Positions 47,552-57,056 of a stretch of DNA of 64,000 nucleotides are shown piece after piece (position 1 is the first letter of the stretch; every line of letters starts with the position of its first letter). A program made the translations under genes and the position numbers. Source of the stretch: Nemertoderma westbladi. Its lineage: Eukaryota; Xenacoelomorpha; Nemertodermatida; Nemertodermatidae. The notes beneath the pieces are model-generated. The model was not told the DNA's origin. It worked only from the letters and a program-made list of their open reading frames with translations, and made no database searches. The DNA is taken from the NCBI GenBank assembly GCA_032718475.1, contig JAUCBJ010007945.1, positions 62,001 through 126,000 of the forward strand. Reading direction: 5' to 3'.

Positions 47552-47687
47552 GTTTTACGAAGGCCCCGTCTATAAGAAACCAAACAGGACGGACTTGACC
47601 TATATATTCCCGCTCATGCTGAAAACGGCTCAACATCCAGACCATTGGATACTAAGGGGCGTGGCTCTACTCTGCGATACGAAGTAA
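47552..47687 (+). CDS. DNAH5/8: Dynein heavy chain last exon E (44 codons + stop)
   Basis: The first base completes Lys from exon D; it then encodes [44 protein letters not shown] and TAA. The [14 protein letters not shown]-x-K terminus is characteristic of the DNAH5/DNAH8 class; other axonemal chains end differently. The acceptor is TATATTTGTTTAG ending at 47551, 83 bases after the 18-bp array ends. This is the true C-terminus of the motor. Confidence 0.96.
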
Positions 47688-48094
47688 TGGTTTCCAATAC
47701 TTTGTCTATAATTTATTGTAACTGTAAATATTTTCGTTACATAATATAAATACCATAAACCTTGAACAGCATATAGGCTCCGTTCAGTTCTTACACTATT
47801 TGTTTAATCTTTTTATCATTAGGAAGCCTGTGACTCTGTGACTCTGCTCTGTGACCTCTTACTGCACAATTATATTACAATTACAATTATAGTATCTTTA
47901 ATAATTTGTTTTATTAGCTAGTATAATCTGGAAAATATAAATAATCACTAATTTAATTAATAAATGAACAAATACAATTACCGGTACCGGTATCATTAAT
48001 AATAATTTTTTTAATCATTAGATAATGTAACACTCAAAAAGTGGCAATGCCACACACGTATTGCCTGGCCATTGTCTGTTGTGAGTCGTATTGC
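47688..48094 (+). terminator. Dynein 3' UTR and candidate polyadenylation signal
   Basis: AT-rich sequence after the stop codon. A canonical AATAAA lies at 47959-47964, 270 bases downstream of the stop. No other gene is seen up to the LINE fragment at 48095. Confidence 0.55.
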
Positions 48095-49063
48095 CTACTA
48101 CTACTACTAGGATCGGCATGCTGCATTGCAGCTGCATTTTTAAGAATGCTGTGCCGGCTTGTCAACAAAATTGCACCGCCACAACTCCCTATCACCCATG
48201 ACATTTGCTAGATCATCCGCATCTTCAAGGCCAGTGTCCTTTAAGATGCGTCTCAAGAAAGTCATGGGATGTCCACCATGCTTATTCACTCCATGAGGCT
48301 GCCAAAGTACAAGATTATGCACTGGCTGGTCCTCACGGCGAAAGCAATGTCCTGCAAAGCGGAGGCGATTTTGTTCTAGTGTCAAGCTTGGGGGAACCAA
48401 TGAGACAACTCCAATGTTATATAGTGTCTGGTTGGAGATGTGTGCATTGTACTTGACACAATGAACCCGGCGTAACATTCTTGTGAATGTACCATCCAGA
48501 GATTCGGTATCCTCTGCAGTTAGAGCCCACCATGGACTCCCATAGAGGAGTACTGGAACTACTGCTGCTCTAAATTATCGGACCTTAAGTTTCCGATTAA
48601 TTCTCGGTGACTTCCAAATCCTGGAAAGCCTATTCAAGGCTGCCCATGCCTTTCCCTAACTTATTCGAAGGTCCTCACCTGACTTCCGGATCCATGATCC
48701 CAGGTAACATAAGTCATCCACATGCTCAAGCATACCATATTTTGATCTTATGCTCATCCGATCAGAGACTTGCTGAGGACTTTCAAAGTTACATGTCAAA
48801 ATTTTGGTCTTTCTGGAGTTAATAAAAAGACCAACACTAGAAGCAGCATGTTCTAATGAGCTGAGGAGCCGTTGGGCTCCCTCTAGTGATTCTGAGAGTA
48901 CTCCTAAGTCATCAGCAAAGTCTAGATCAGTTAGGTACTTGGCAGGATTTCCTCTACTTCTGGAGCCAGTAGGTGGAGTTATCTTCACCCCATCATCATT
49001 ATGATGATCTAAGGACATGCGTATAACATAGTCAACAACAATTATGAACAAGAATGGTGCAAC
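48095..49063 (-). pseudogene. Second copy of the AGT-tailed LINE, broken
   Basis: Near-identical to 5392-6360 (same 3' end CTACTACTACTAGGATCGGC on the + strand). Its reverse transcriptase frame is interrupted near 48575 by a stop and by small changes around 48655. It retains MLRRVHCVKYN, LRFAGHCFRRE and LDFADDLGVLSES. At 49063 it switches abruptly to a different LINE. Confidence 0.88.
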
Positions 49064-49430
49064 GAGAATGGTGGGAGTCGACCTTCCATTATTATCAATG
49101 GTTGTCAAGTTTCCATCAACATTAAAGGTCATGAATTCGGTCTTTGTAGCATTTATATGCAATCCAACCTTCTTAGCAGCCCTCTCCACTTTATTTAGTA
49201 GAAGCTGTGCATCTGCTAGCGTATTAGAGAGCAGGGCGATGTCATCAGCAAAGTCTGTGTCTGTGACTGTAGTTGCCGGATATCTACTAATTCTGCGTTC
49301 TTGAAGTGTGAATCCCAGATCTTCACCCTTTGTGGCCGTCCTCATTGCGTAATCCAGCACAATTACAAATAGTAATGGTGCTAATGTGTCACCTTGCAGT
49401 ACGCCAGCCAGGATTGAGAAAAACTCAGTT
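49064..49430 (-). pseudogene. Fragment of a different LINE reverse transcriptase
   Basis: Minus strand. It contains LDYAMRTATKGEDLGFTL, DTDFADDIALLSNTL and VGLHINATKTEFMTFN, the palm region of a second non-LTR family. Its frame runs on into the adjoining LINE fragment (APFLFIIVVDYVIRMS), producing a chimeric frame at 48656-49360 with two FADD motifs. The upstream portion is lost. Confidence 0.8.
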
Positions 49431-49508
49431 TCATAAATATGTCAGTGGGTGTTTAGGGTTACGGGATATATCGTACATTAGATTACACGAAGTGGGGACT
49501 TCGCGCAG

Positions 49509-49982
49509 CACGAAGTTGGCAGAGCCTTAGCGAATTGACACTGTTAGGGGGTAGGTCAATTTATGCAAATAGTCACGTTGGCCCTCTAGCGGCAGACTGG
49601 AGAACTGCAGATGGATTCGCCTCCTTTGAAAGTCACAGCTAATGGTCTAATACATATCTGCCAAGTTTCAGCTTAAACGGATTAAAAGCAAAGAAATGGG
49701 AGGGCATTTAATGTTTAGACATGTGGCCCTCTAGCGGGAGACCATTGCACTGATGGTGTCTGAAAGTCTCTCAAAAATCTCAACTTTTGCTCATATTGAT
49801 ACCTACAAATTTTCAACTTGGCAGCTTTAAATCCGACAAAGTTATTAGCATATCAAAATCGTAACGACGACGACAACGACGACGACGACGACGACAACGA
49901 CGACGACGACGACGACAACTATTTGCATAAATTGACCCACCCCCTAACAGTGTCAATTCGCTAAGGCTCCGCCAACTTCGTG
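49509..49982. mobile_element. Foldback/MITE-like element with 65-bp terminal inverted repeats
   Basis: The left end CACGAAGTTGGCAGAGCCTT (49509-49573) is the inverted complement of 49918-49982 over 65 bp with two or three mismatches. The 344-bp interior has no gene and ends in a CGA/CAA triplet tract (49864-49917). It resembles a non-autonomous DNA transposon. No target duplication is obvious. Confidence 0.85.
49864..49917 (+). repeat. CGA triplet microsatellite
   Basis: Reiterated ACG triplets with occasional ACA, located against the inner edge of the right inverted repeat. Confidence 0.9.
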
Positions 49983-50004
49983 GCTCGCCCCACAGATCTG
50001 GTGC

Positions 50005-50237
50005 TTATATAAAGCTTCGGTAGATAGGAATTGAAGATGATCGCCGGTGGCTGAAAGATAAGCACCTAACTATTTTATTAATTTTAATTCGTAAAGGTAT
50101 TAAGATCGAAGAGTATGTACCTCCCCATACAACTAACCCGTAGTTTATGTAAGCGTAAGGATAGATAAGAGAAAAGAATAGGGTACGCATTATTTGGAGG
50201 GGGAGTAAATGTCTTAGTCTGAAAAAAATGCAACCGG
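50005..50237 (-). pseudogene. CR1/Jockey-like LINE RT fragment, left of BEL/Pao insertion
   Basis: Minus strand. MRTLFFSLIYPYAYINYGLVVWGGTY and LRIKINKIVRCLSFSHRR is the C-terminal part of a LINE reverse transcriptase. It is continuous with the minus-strand fragment at 63333-63541 once the BEL/Pao element and one copy of ACCGG are removed, showing the element inserted into this LINE. Confidence 0.88.
50233..50237 (+). repeat. Target-site duplication ACCGG, left
   Basis: ACCGG directly before the left LTR equals ACCGG at 63333-63337 directly after the right LTR. Five base pairs fits BEL/Pao integration. Confidence 0.9.
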
Positions 50238-50762
50238 TGTTAGCTTATTCACTCCCGCTAACACCCCATAAAGTTAAGCCGATAAGCAATATTGGGAGCC
50301 ATGAGATTGGGTAATCAATCACTCGTGCCACCCCAATAAGAATGGGAAGGAGAAGCACACAATGAGGGTCAGGGGCCAAACCCCTAACCCAGAGAGAACA
50401 GGTGGAGTGAACGGGAACACTCCAAAGGGCGCCAACAAGGGTATCAACCAATCAGAGGGGGGAAAGGCATCGATTAGGTAGAGTAACAAGGCCAACCGTG
50501 CAATATAGCCACTTGGCAGTAATCATATCAGTTCAGTTATCTCAGTGCAATACTGGTGCTAGTTTAGGTTAGATAGTTTAGCTAGGGAAGGACCGGGACT
50601 TTAGTTACCGTATCCCGCCTTCCGTGTACAACAATCTATATCTATATCTCTATACCGATCATTACATACAACGAACGACACGAACCCATTTACTCTTCAC
50701 ACACGGCTGGGACGCGTGAACTAACAACGGATAAACCGGGATCCCTCCTGGATCCCGTCACA
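50238..50762 (+). repeat. Left LTR of BEL/Pao element 2
   Basis: 525 bp, TGTTAGC...GTCACA. It would hold the promoter, but I could not place a TATA box with confidence. No obvious TGG-type primer binding site follows at 50763. Confidence 0.97.
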
Positions 50763-50862
50763 GTAACTAAATCGAGCTGCCGCCCTAGTTAAACTGTAAA
50801 ACTAACTAAACCAACTGCTGGCCTAACTAGCTAAACCACCAGCCACCAATCTGCAGAAGGAG

Positions 50863-52065
50863 ATGAGTCAGTCGGGAGAGATAACACCGACGCGGACCCC
50901 GGACGAAGAACAAACGATCCGCGAGGCCGCGACCAGGCGGTATAGGCCCACGACGCCGGAGCCATCGGTAACGGGCGACCCGGAAGTTCAAGATGAGGGG
51001 GACCATCTGGAGTCAGAAGCCGAGTCGAGAGGAGGGGGAATCGAGTCGGAGGATAGAGAGAACGAGCTCGAGGGAGAAGGAGACGAGTCGACACGGGACG
51101 GGGGTCGACGCACCGGTGTCGCCGGCCTGCCACAGGCTGAGGGCGACGAGCGGCCCACCGAAACGGCGACGGTGGGGCCGACGGTGCGGCGCCGGACGCG
51201 GAGAAACGGAGGAGAAATCGGTACCGATGTCGCCGGCCAGCCACAGGCCAAGGGCGACGGACGGCCCGCACCGGCGACGGTGGGGCCGCCGGTACGACGT
51301 CGAACCCAGAGAGACGGACGAGAGGTCGGCGACGAGGACGTCGGGGTTTCTGAGCGACTTCGACGGGCCTACAACGCGACCCGGAGACTACTAGAGGAGG
51401 CCAGAAAGGGGAAAACGATAGACGAGGTAAAACTAAAATCAGGACTAGGTAAGTCGGACAGACATTTATATTATCTAATGCGCTTCGGGCAGAGAGAATT
51501 GGCCGAGGAGAGAGCAAAAGGGATTGCCAGCGAACTGTTTGGACTGTGGGAATGTGGGAGTATGGAACCTAGCGTAGCGTCAGTGTACATAGGGCCATAC
51601 TTGGTCGATGCCCGGGGAGTAAAATTAGTGGGTTGGAGGGGACCTGAAGGGGGCGAATCCGAGGTTAACCCCGAGGATTCGGCCTCGTCGGTCGGAGGAA
51701 GTTCCGGGAAGCGGGGGAAAGTTAGTAGATCGGGAAGGCGGAGGGAGTCCGTCACAACCGATAAGTCTGCTACATCCTCCGCAAAAGAAAGACTGGTGAG
51801 AGAGATAGGTGCCGCGTACCGTCTCGACCTGGTAGAGCAAGGTCAGAGGGAAATGGATAAACAGTTAGAGGAGGGGAGAATGCGGCTAGAAAGGGAAACG
51901 GTATTGATTAGAGAAACCGGAGAGAGGGCCGAAAGGGCTTTGAGAAGCCTTAGGGAGTATGAGGAAATAGAGAGGAAGGAACGAGAGGAGCGTGTGGCGG
52001 AACGCAAGGAGCGTGAGGCGAGAGTGTCCCACAGCCGTCAGCGGATAATGCGCGGGCCGAGATAG
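50863..52065 (+). CDS. BEL/Pao element 2 leader protein (400 aa, unknown)
   Basis: An ATG frame 100 bases after the LTR. The N-terminal 150 residues are low-complexity, rich in Glu, Arg and Thr, with two partial repeats (VAGLPQAEGDERP / VAGQPQAKGDGRP). A folded-looking middle follows (VSERLRRAYNATRRLLEEAR, RHLYYLMRFGQRELAEERAK, GIASELFGLWECGS). The last 110 residues are highly charged and heptad-like (EGRMRLERETVLIRETGERA), a probable coiled coil. I recognise no family. It may be an extra gag-like structural protein made from the 5' end of the genomic RNA. Confidence 0.7.
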   Translation: MSQSGEITPTRTPDEEQTIREAATRRYRPTTPEPSVTGDPEVQDEGDHLESEAESRGGGIESEDRENELEGEGDESTRDGGRRTGVAGLPQAEGDERPTETATVGPTVRRRTRRNGGEIGTDVAGQPQAKGDGRPAPATVGPPVRRRTQRDGREVGDEDVGVSERLRRAYNATRRLLEEARKGKTIDEVKLKSGLGKSDRHLYYLMRFGQRELAEERAKGIASELFGLWECGSMEPSVASVYIGPYLVDARGVKLVGWRGPEGGESEVNPEDSASSVGGSSGKRGKVSRSGRRRESVTTDKSATSSAKERLVREIGAAYRLDLVEQGQREMDKQLEEGRMRLERETVLIRETGERAERALRSLREYEEIERKEREERVAERKEREARVSHSRQRIMRGPR

Positions 52066-53011
52066 GTAAACCGCAACACCCGGCGACGGAAAGTAATAGG
52101 GGGATTGCGAGTATCCCCAGCGGCGTGCGACCGAGCAGAGAGAGATAGGTTGACGTCGTAAGAGGACGGACGAAGCGTCGAGCCCGATCAGAAGAGGGAA
52201 GAAGAATAGTGGGGTTTAACCGGGAGGTCGACGAGAGATCTCACGAGCGGGAATACTCCACTGAAAGGAGAAGAAGAGAAGACAGTAGTAGAGGTATCGC
52301 CGCGAACGATAGAAGAGCGAGGACGGATAGCGAGCCGTCGGTAGTTGAGATGAGAACGGAGAGTCAGTGGGGTCGGACTCCGGGAGATTGCCGTCGCCCC
52401 GGAGAGATGCGACCCGGCGAGGCGCACTACGCGCCGATGGAGGGGTACGCGATGTACCGGTACGAAGACGAGAACAGTAGAGGGGGGGGGTCGAAGAGAA
52501 ACTTTCCGACGGAATACACCTATCGATCGAGAATACGGTAGCCGCGGGGAGGACTATTCGAGAAGAATAAACTTCGATCCCGAGCGACACATGCAGACTG
52601 TAGGACATACTGTAGGCCTTACTGCACATACCATAGGCCATACTGAGAGAGGCAATATAGGGGATAGGATAGCGCGGGCAACGGGATTAAACCCAGAAGT
52701 CGCGGAATACATACCGACGAGTAGGCCAGAAGTTGATAGGCCTATACCGGTACCAGTACAGCAGTATGACTACAGCATGCAGGGACATAACATATACCCA
52801 GGGGAGGGGGGAATTATTGCGGATAGGTGTATGGGCCCCAACATATTAACATCAACCCCAGTACCAAACATACCGGCGGGGGGGGGGGGGACAGGGTGAC
52901 ATTCCCCCATCACAACATCAACAATATACCCCGATAGGAGCAAGAACAACGAGACCCTTGGATGAGAACAGATCGTGTGATACAGACATATGAAGGGGGC
53001 CGCTACCCCCG
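52066..53011 (+). pseudogene. Broken frames between leader protein and gag
   Basis: Two short frames (52209-52541, rich in Arg/Glu/Ser; 52591-52899, with GHTVGLTAHTIGHTERG and ending at a G run) lie in different frames. G runs at about 52488-52495 and 52879-52891 sit where frames end. It may be one coding segment joining the leader to gag, broken by length changes at homopolymers, or non-coding leader RNA. Confidence 0.4.
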
Positions 53012-53836
53012 ATGACATACCCAAGTCAGAGAAAGTCAAGAAATAGGACGGACGAACCGTACCAGACAGGAGAAACTACACAACATCCGTCGAACCCATT
53101 GGAAGCACAGGCGATGGGGATGGCCACGTTGATCGATGCGTTGAAAACGAGGATCGAGCTACCACCCGTGGAACCATTCAAATTCGATGGGAGCAGGCCG
53201 GAAGAATATCTACAGTTTCGGCGCATGTATAGTAACGAAATACTAACGAAAAACTTGACGCAGGCGGAGTGCCTAAAGTATCTGCAAGTATACACGGGAG
53301 GCCCAGCATACGATATCGTGAGGCAATATCAAGGAATAGAGGGAGGCTTCACGACAGCATGGCGGGCACTGGATAGGGAATACGGGCACCCGGCCAAGAT
53401 CATCAGGCAGACGCTGAGAGGCATAACATCGGGTGGCCTACAGGATAATCCCGTTAGCATTAAGACGATCGCTAACAAAGTCAAAAAGGCGCTAATCATG
53501 CTGAAAACGTTAGACGCGCCATACGAGCTCAACGCGTCCAATAACATCACCACGATAGCGCAGGCACTACCAAACTGGCTGCGCAACAAGTGGAGGAAGA
53601 TCGCTTTCTCCACTCGAGATAAGAAGGGTGCGGAACCGGGTTTAGAAGAAATGTCTAACTTCTTAAACTATGAGGCTGAACTAATAACTGACCGAGTCTA
53701 TAGCGAAGATAGCCTGGGAAAGGGACCAAAGACGGATTACCATAGACCGAAGCCAGAGCACTATATATCTAACGCATTACCGAGACTCAGGCAATCATTG
53801 CCATATGCAGCGACGCAGGGGACTGCAAGTCCATAG
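53012..53836 (+). CDS. BEL/Pao element 2 Gag (DUF1759-like)
   Basis: 274 codons. The core PVEPFKFDGSRPEEYLQFRR, LTQAECLKYLQVYTGGPAYD and WRALDREYGHPAKIIRQTLR is the capsid-like Gag domain typical of Pao/BEL elements; it would assemble particles in the cytoplasm. It ends at an in-frame TAG (53834-53836). The same frame continues through an Asn/Thr-rich linker and a zinc knuckle into protease, so the stop separates Gag from Pol in one frame. Confidence 0.88.
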   Translation: MTYPSQRKSRNRTDEPYQTGETTQHPSNPLEAQAMGMATLIDALKTRIELPPVEPFKFDGSRPEEYLQFRRMYSNEILTKNLTQAECLKYLQVYTGGPAYDIVRQYQGIEGGFTTAWRALDREYGHPAKIIRQTLRGITSGGLQDNPVSIKTIANKVKKALIMLKTLDAPYELNASNNITTIAQALPNWLRNKWRKIAFSTRDKKGAEPGLEEMSNFLNYEAELITDRVYSEDSLGKGPKTDYHRPKPEHYISNALPRLRQSLPYAATQGTASP

Positions 53837-53839
53837 CTA
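53834..53839 (+). other. In-frame TAG-CTA between gag and pol
   Basis: A single TAG codon followed by CTA interrupts an otherwise continuous frame from 53012 to about 55258. A 3' CTA context is known to favour stop-codon readthrough in some viruses (best for UGA). It could be a programmed readthrough site or a nonsense mutation. Confidence 0.45.
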
Positions 53840-55262
53840 GCCGAAGATAAGACAACACCATGGAATGGACAGGGAAACAATAACAACACGAACAAACATA
53901 ACCCCAGTACGTCCACTAGGCCGAATCCGAACAATAAGAATAGTAGGGACTTTGGTACGAACGCAACTGCGATACGCAATGCGCTGTATAAAGAGGGCTA
54001 TGATCCAAAGAGCAAATGCCAGCTACACGCAAATGCGCTTCATCAAACCATGAACTGCAGGTACTGGCAGGCGCTACCTAGGCAAGATCAGATAGATTAT
54101 GCGTCGAGCAATAAAATCTGCTCGCGATGTGTAATGAGTGGACATAGAGCAAGGGAGTGCAAGGAGAAGCCGATAAAATTTGGTCAGAGGAGAGGCCAAA
54201 CGATGGCGACGAGCACAGTAGGGGCGAAGAAGAGAGGAACGGTGTTACTTGGAGTAGTACCCGTGCGAGTGATTGGGGAAGGCAATCGATCAGTAACAAC
54301 ACTAATGCTGGTTGATAGTGGAGCTGCCTTCACATTAGTCGAGGAATGGGTGGCCGAAGAGATAGGATTGAGAACGTGGCCAAGCAGAATGGCGGTAACA
54401 ACCATCTCTAGCAAAGATGAGATCCTGGAGATGAGAACAGGACGGTGCGCAATTGCAGCAGTGGCACCAGGATGCGACTATGGGGCAACCATCGACCCCA
54501 TCCAAGTGATAGAGTCAATTAATATCAATGCCAGGCGGCCAACCAACATCGAGGTCGAGCAGTATAAATTCCTGGACGACATTGACTTCTCAATCCCAGA
54601 CGTGGACGTTAGGAAGGTATCCATCATAGTAGGGATGGACTGCCCAACGGCCCACGAAAGAATGCAAACAGTCTTCGGCGAAGACAAGCAGTGTGACCCG
54701 GTGGCGATATTAACACCATTCGGGTGGACGCTGAGTGGCCCAATCAAGAGCAAGATACCATTTAGGATGTCGGAGACATCAGGATGCATGTTCGCGGGAA
54801 CAATGCAGGAAATGGGTGACGAGGGAGCAGAGGAGCAGCTTAAAAGACTGCTCAGACAGGATTTCGAGGGACTGAAAGAAACCGGGGTCGGGACCTCGGT
54901 AGAAGACAAGCAGGCTTTACAAAGCGTGGAGGAATCGATGACATGCAATGAGGGGCGGTATACTATAGGAATGGTATGGAAGCTACCGAAGATACCGCTG
55001 CCCGACAATAGAGGGATGGTACTCACGAGACTCCGCAAGCTGAAACAAACACTAAAACGGAGCCCCGAGAAGAATGAGTACATCCACAGAACAATTAAGA
55101 AGTACGTCGAGAAAGGATGGGCCGTGGAGTTACCGGTCGACGAGCCGAACACGGACAGGACATATTACCTGCCACTACACGTGGCTTTAGACCCAAAGAA
55201 AGGTAAACTACGGATGGTAGTCGACGCATCGGCAAAGACCGACCGGAAAATGCTTAAACGAC
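53837..55262 (+). CDS. BEL/Pao element 2 pol: zinc knuckle, protease, start of RT
   Basis: The reading frame follows the gag TAG without an intervening stop; an internal ATG lies at 54050. In order: a nucleocapsid-type cysteine pattern (CQLHANALHQTMNC), a CCHC knuckle (CSRCVMSGHRAREC), an aspartic protease with TLMLVDSGAAFTLVEEW (catalytic DSGA), a linker, and the RT N-terminus (YYLPLHVALDPKKGKLRMVV, DASAKTDR). Near 55258-55262 one extra base moves the conserved RT sequence into another frame; the original frame then stops at 55315. Confidence 0.88.
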
Positions 55263-55880
55263 TACCTGTTAGAAGGCCCAAACATATACAATTCGGGCAT
55301 AGAGGTGTTACTTAGATTTAGAAATGGGAAACACGCCTTCACGTGTGACATAGAAGGCATGTTCAACCAAGTCCGTGTAACGGAAGAAGATAGCGACAGT
55401 CAACGCTTCTTATGGTATAACGGCGAGGAAGAACCATCGATAATACCGGCATATAAGATGGTAGTACAGAACATGGGGGCCAAGTCGTCTTCATTTACGA
55501 CGACTATGGCAGTGAGAGACACAGTGAAAGGGAAGGAAGATAGATACAGCAGTAGGGCCGTCGATATGATTCGACGCGGCTTCTACGTAGACGACGGAAT
55601 GGAGTCTGGAAATACGGTTAAGGAGATACTGGACACAGGGCGCGAGGTTCGCGACATCCTAAAAGGATCCGGCTTTAACCTGACCAAATTCCAATCCAGT
55701 TCGGAAGAATTTATCAAGGCGATAGAGGACAAGAGACCAGAATCGACCATGGATAATCCCACAACAGCCAAAGGGCAGGACATGGCGATTAAGAGAACAG
55801 AATCTCAACAGAAGGCACTAGGAATCGTGTGGAACAGAAAGACAGACGAACTGAAGTATCAGCTGAGCCAGGGGGCGCAG
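55263..55880 (+). CDS. BEL/Pao element 2 pol: reverse transcriptase palm
   Basis: A continuation of RT in a shifted frame. It shows LLRFRNGKHAFTCDIEGMFN (first catalytic Asp), QVRVTEEDSDSQRFLWYNG and GFYVDDGMESGN (YVDD active site), then TKFQSSSEEF. No start codon belongs to it; it is part of pol separated by a one-base change at each end. The second change, near 55870-55880 at a run of G, returns to the first frame, so the two changes compensate over about 620 bases. The catalytic residues are all present. Confidence 0.85.
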
Positions 55881-57056
55881 ACATCCACACGAAGAGGGGC
55901 TATGTATCGTATATAGCAAGGATATACGATCCCCTAGGCCTAGCATCCCCATTATTAGTCACGGGGAAACAGATACTCAAAAGAGTATACAAATTGAAGG
56001 ATGAGTGGGACGTAGAGGTACCAGAGGAAATCAAAAAACAGTGGATCAAGTGGACAGGAGACTTGGAGGAGATGGGAACATACAACATGCCACGAGTGTA
56101 TTTCCCGGATGGGGACATGAGGAATCTGGACCTACACATGTTCTCCGACGCGTCGTTGGAAGCGTACGGAGCGGCACTCTACTTAGTACAACGAGAGGGG
56201 GCTCATAAGCCCAGATTAGCCTTTAGCAAAGCAAAGTCAACGCCGCCAGATTCAGCATCAGTTCCCAAGTTAGAATTGACAGCTGCGAGACTAGGAGTTA
56301 GAGCCACAGCCTACCTAGTGGATACTATTCCCAACATAGTAGAGACACACTACTGGACGGACTCTATGGTAGTGCTTGGTTGGCTACACAACGAAAGGAC
56401 GAGATACCCGATATTCGTCGCGAATAGAGTGGACGAAATAAGGGCGAGCACAGAACTGGAAAGGTGGCACTACTGCCCAACGGACGAGAACCCAGCGGAC
56501 TTGTTGTCGAGGGGCGTGGTACGCCACACTTTCTTGAAGAAGGAAGTATTGTGGCAACATGGGCCACAATTTCTGAGCGATAAGGAGGCCTGGCCGCCGA
56601 TGAGAAAGGTGGATCCGGGCTCAGAAGTAGTGTCAGAGGGAGAAGAGGGAGATTCAGAGGGGGAAGAGATATACTCCCAGATGGTGAGGGAGATTAGGGA
56701 CGTGCAACCAGGACGAGAACTGTGCGATAACCCGACGGATAAACTCCTCAGCTACAGTTCTAGTTGGTATAAGACCAAGAAACTAGTGGCGTACTGGAGA
56801 GCCTTCGGGAATTTCCTTGCGGGAGTTGGCAAGGACAAGAAGATCAGGACAACCATAGATCTGGAAGGAGCGGCCAAGGCAGTGATCCGCTATGAACAAC
56901 GGAAGAACTATAGCGACGAGGTGGAACGCGTCGGTAACCAACAGCACCTCCGACGGGACAGCGAGCTGATTACGCTGTCGCCACAACTCAGTGACGACGG
57001 GATTCTAGTAATGAATTCTAGGGTGGGATACAACAACAGTCGTACCACCGAAACCC
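55881..57056 (+). CDS. BEL/Pao element 2 pol: RT connection and RNase H
   Basis: From TKRGYVSYIARIYDPLGLAS (the typical Pao connection motif) through NLDLHMFSDASLEAYGAALY (RNase H Asp), PKLELTAARLGVRA (Glu), THYWTDSMVVLGWL (Asp) and ENPADLLSRGV (Asp). RNase H removes the RNA template during reverse transcription. Near 57050-57060 a third one-base change moves the integrase zinc domain into the next frame; the original frame runs on without meaning to 57280. Confidence 0.87.

Noticed and set aside
50763-50790. Primer binding site after the left LTR
   Set aside because: No TGG-initiated match to a tRNA 3' end that I can recognise at the expected place.
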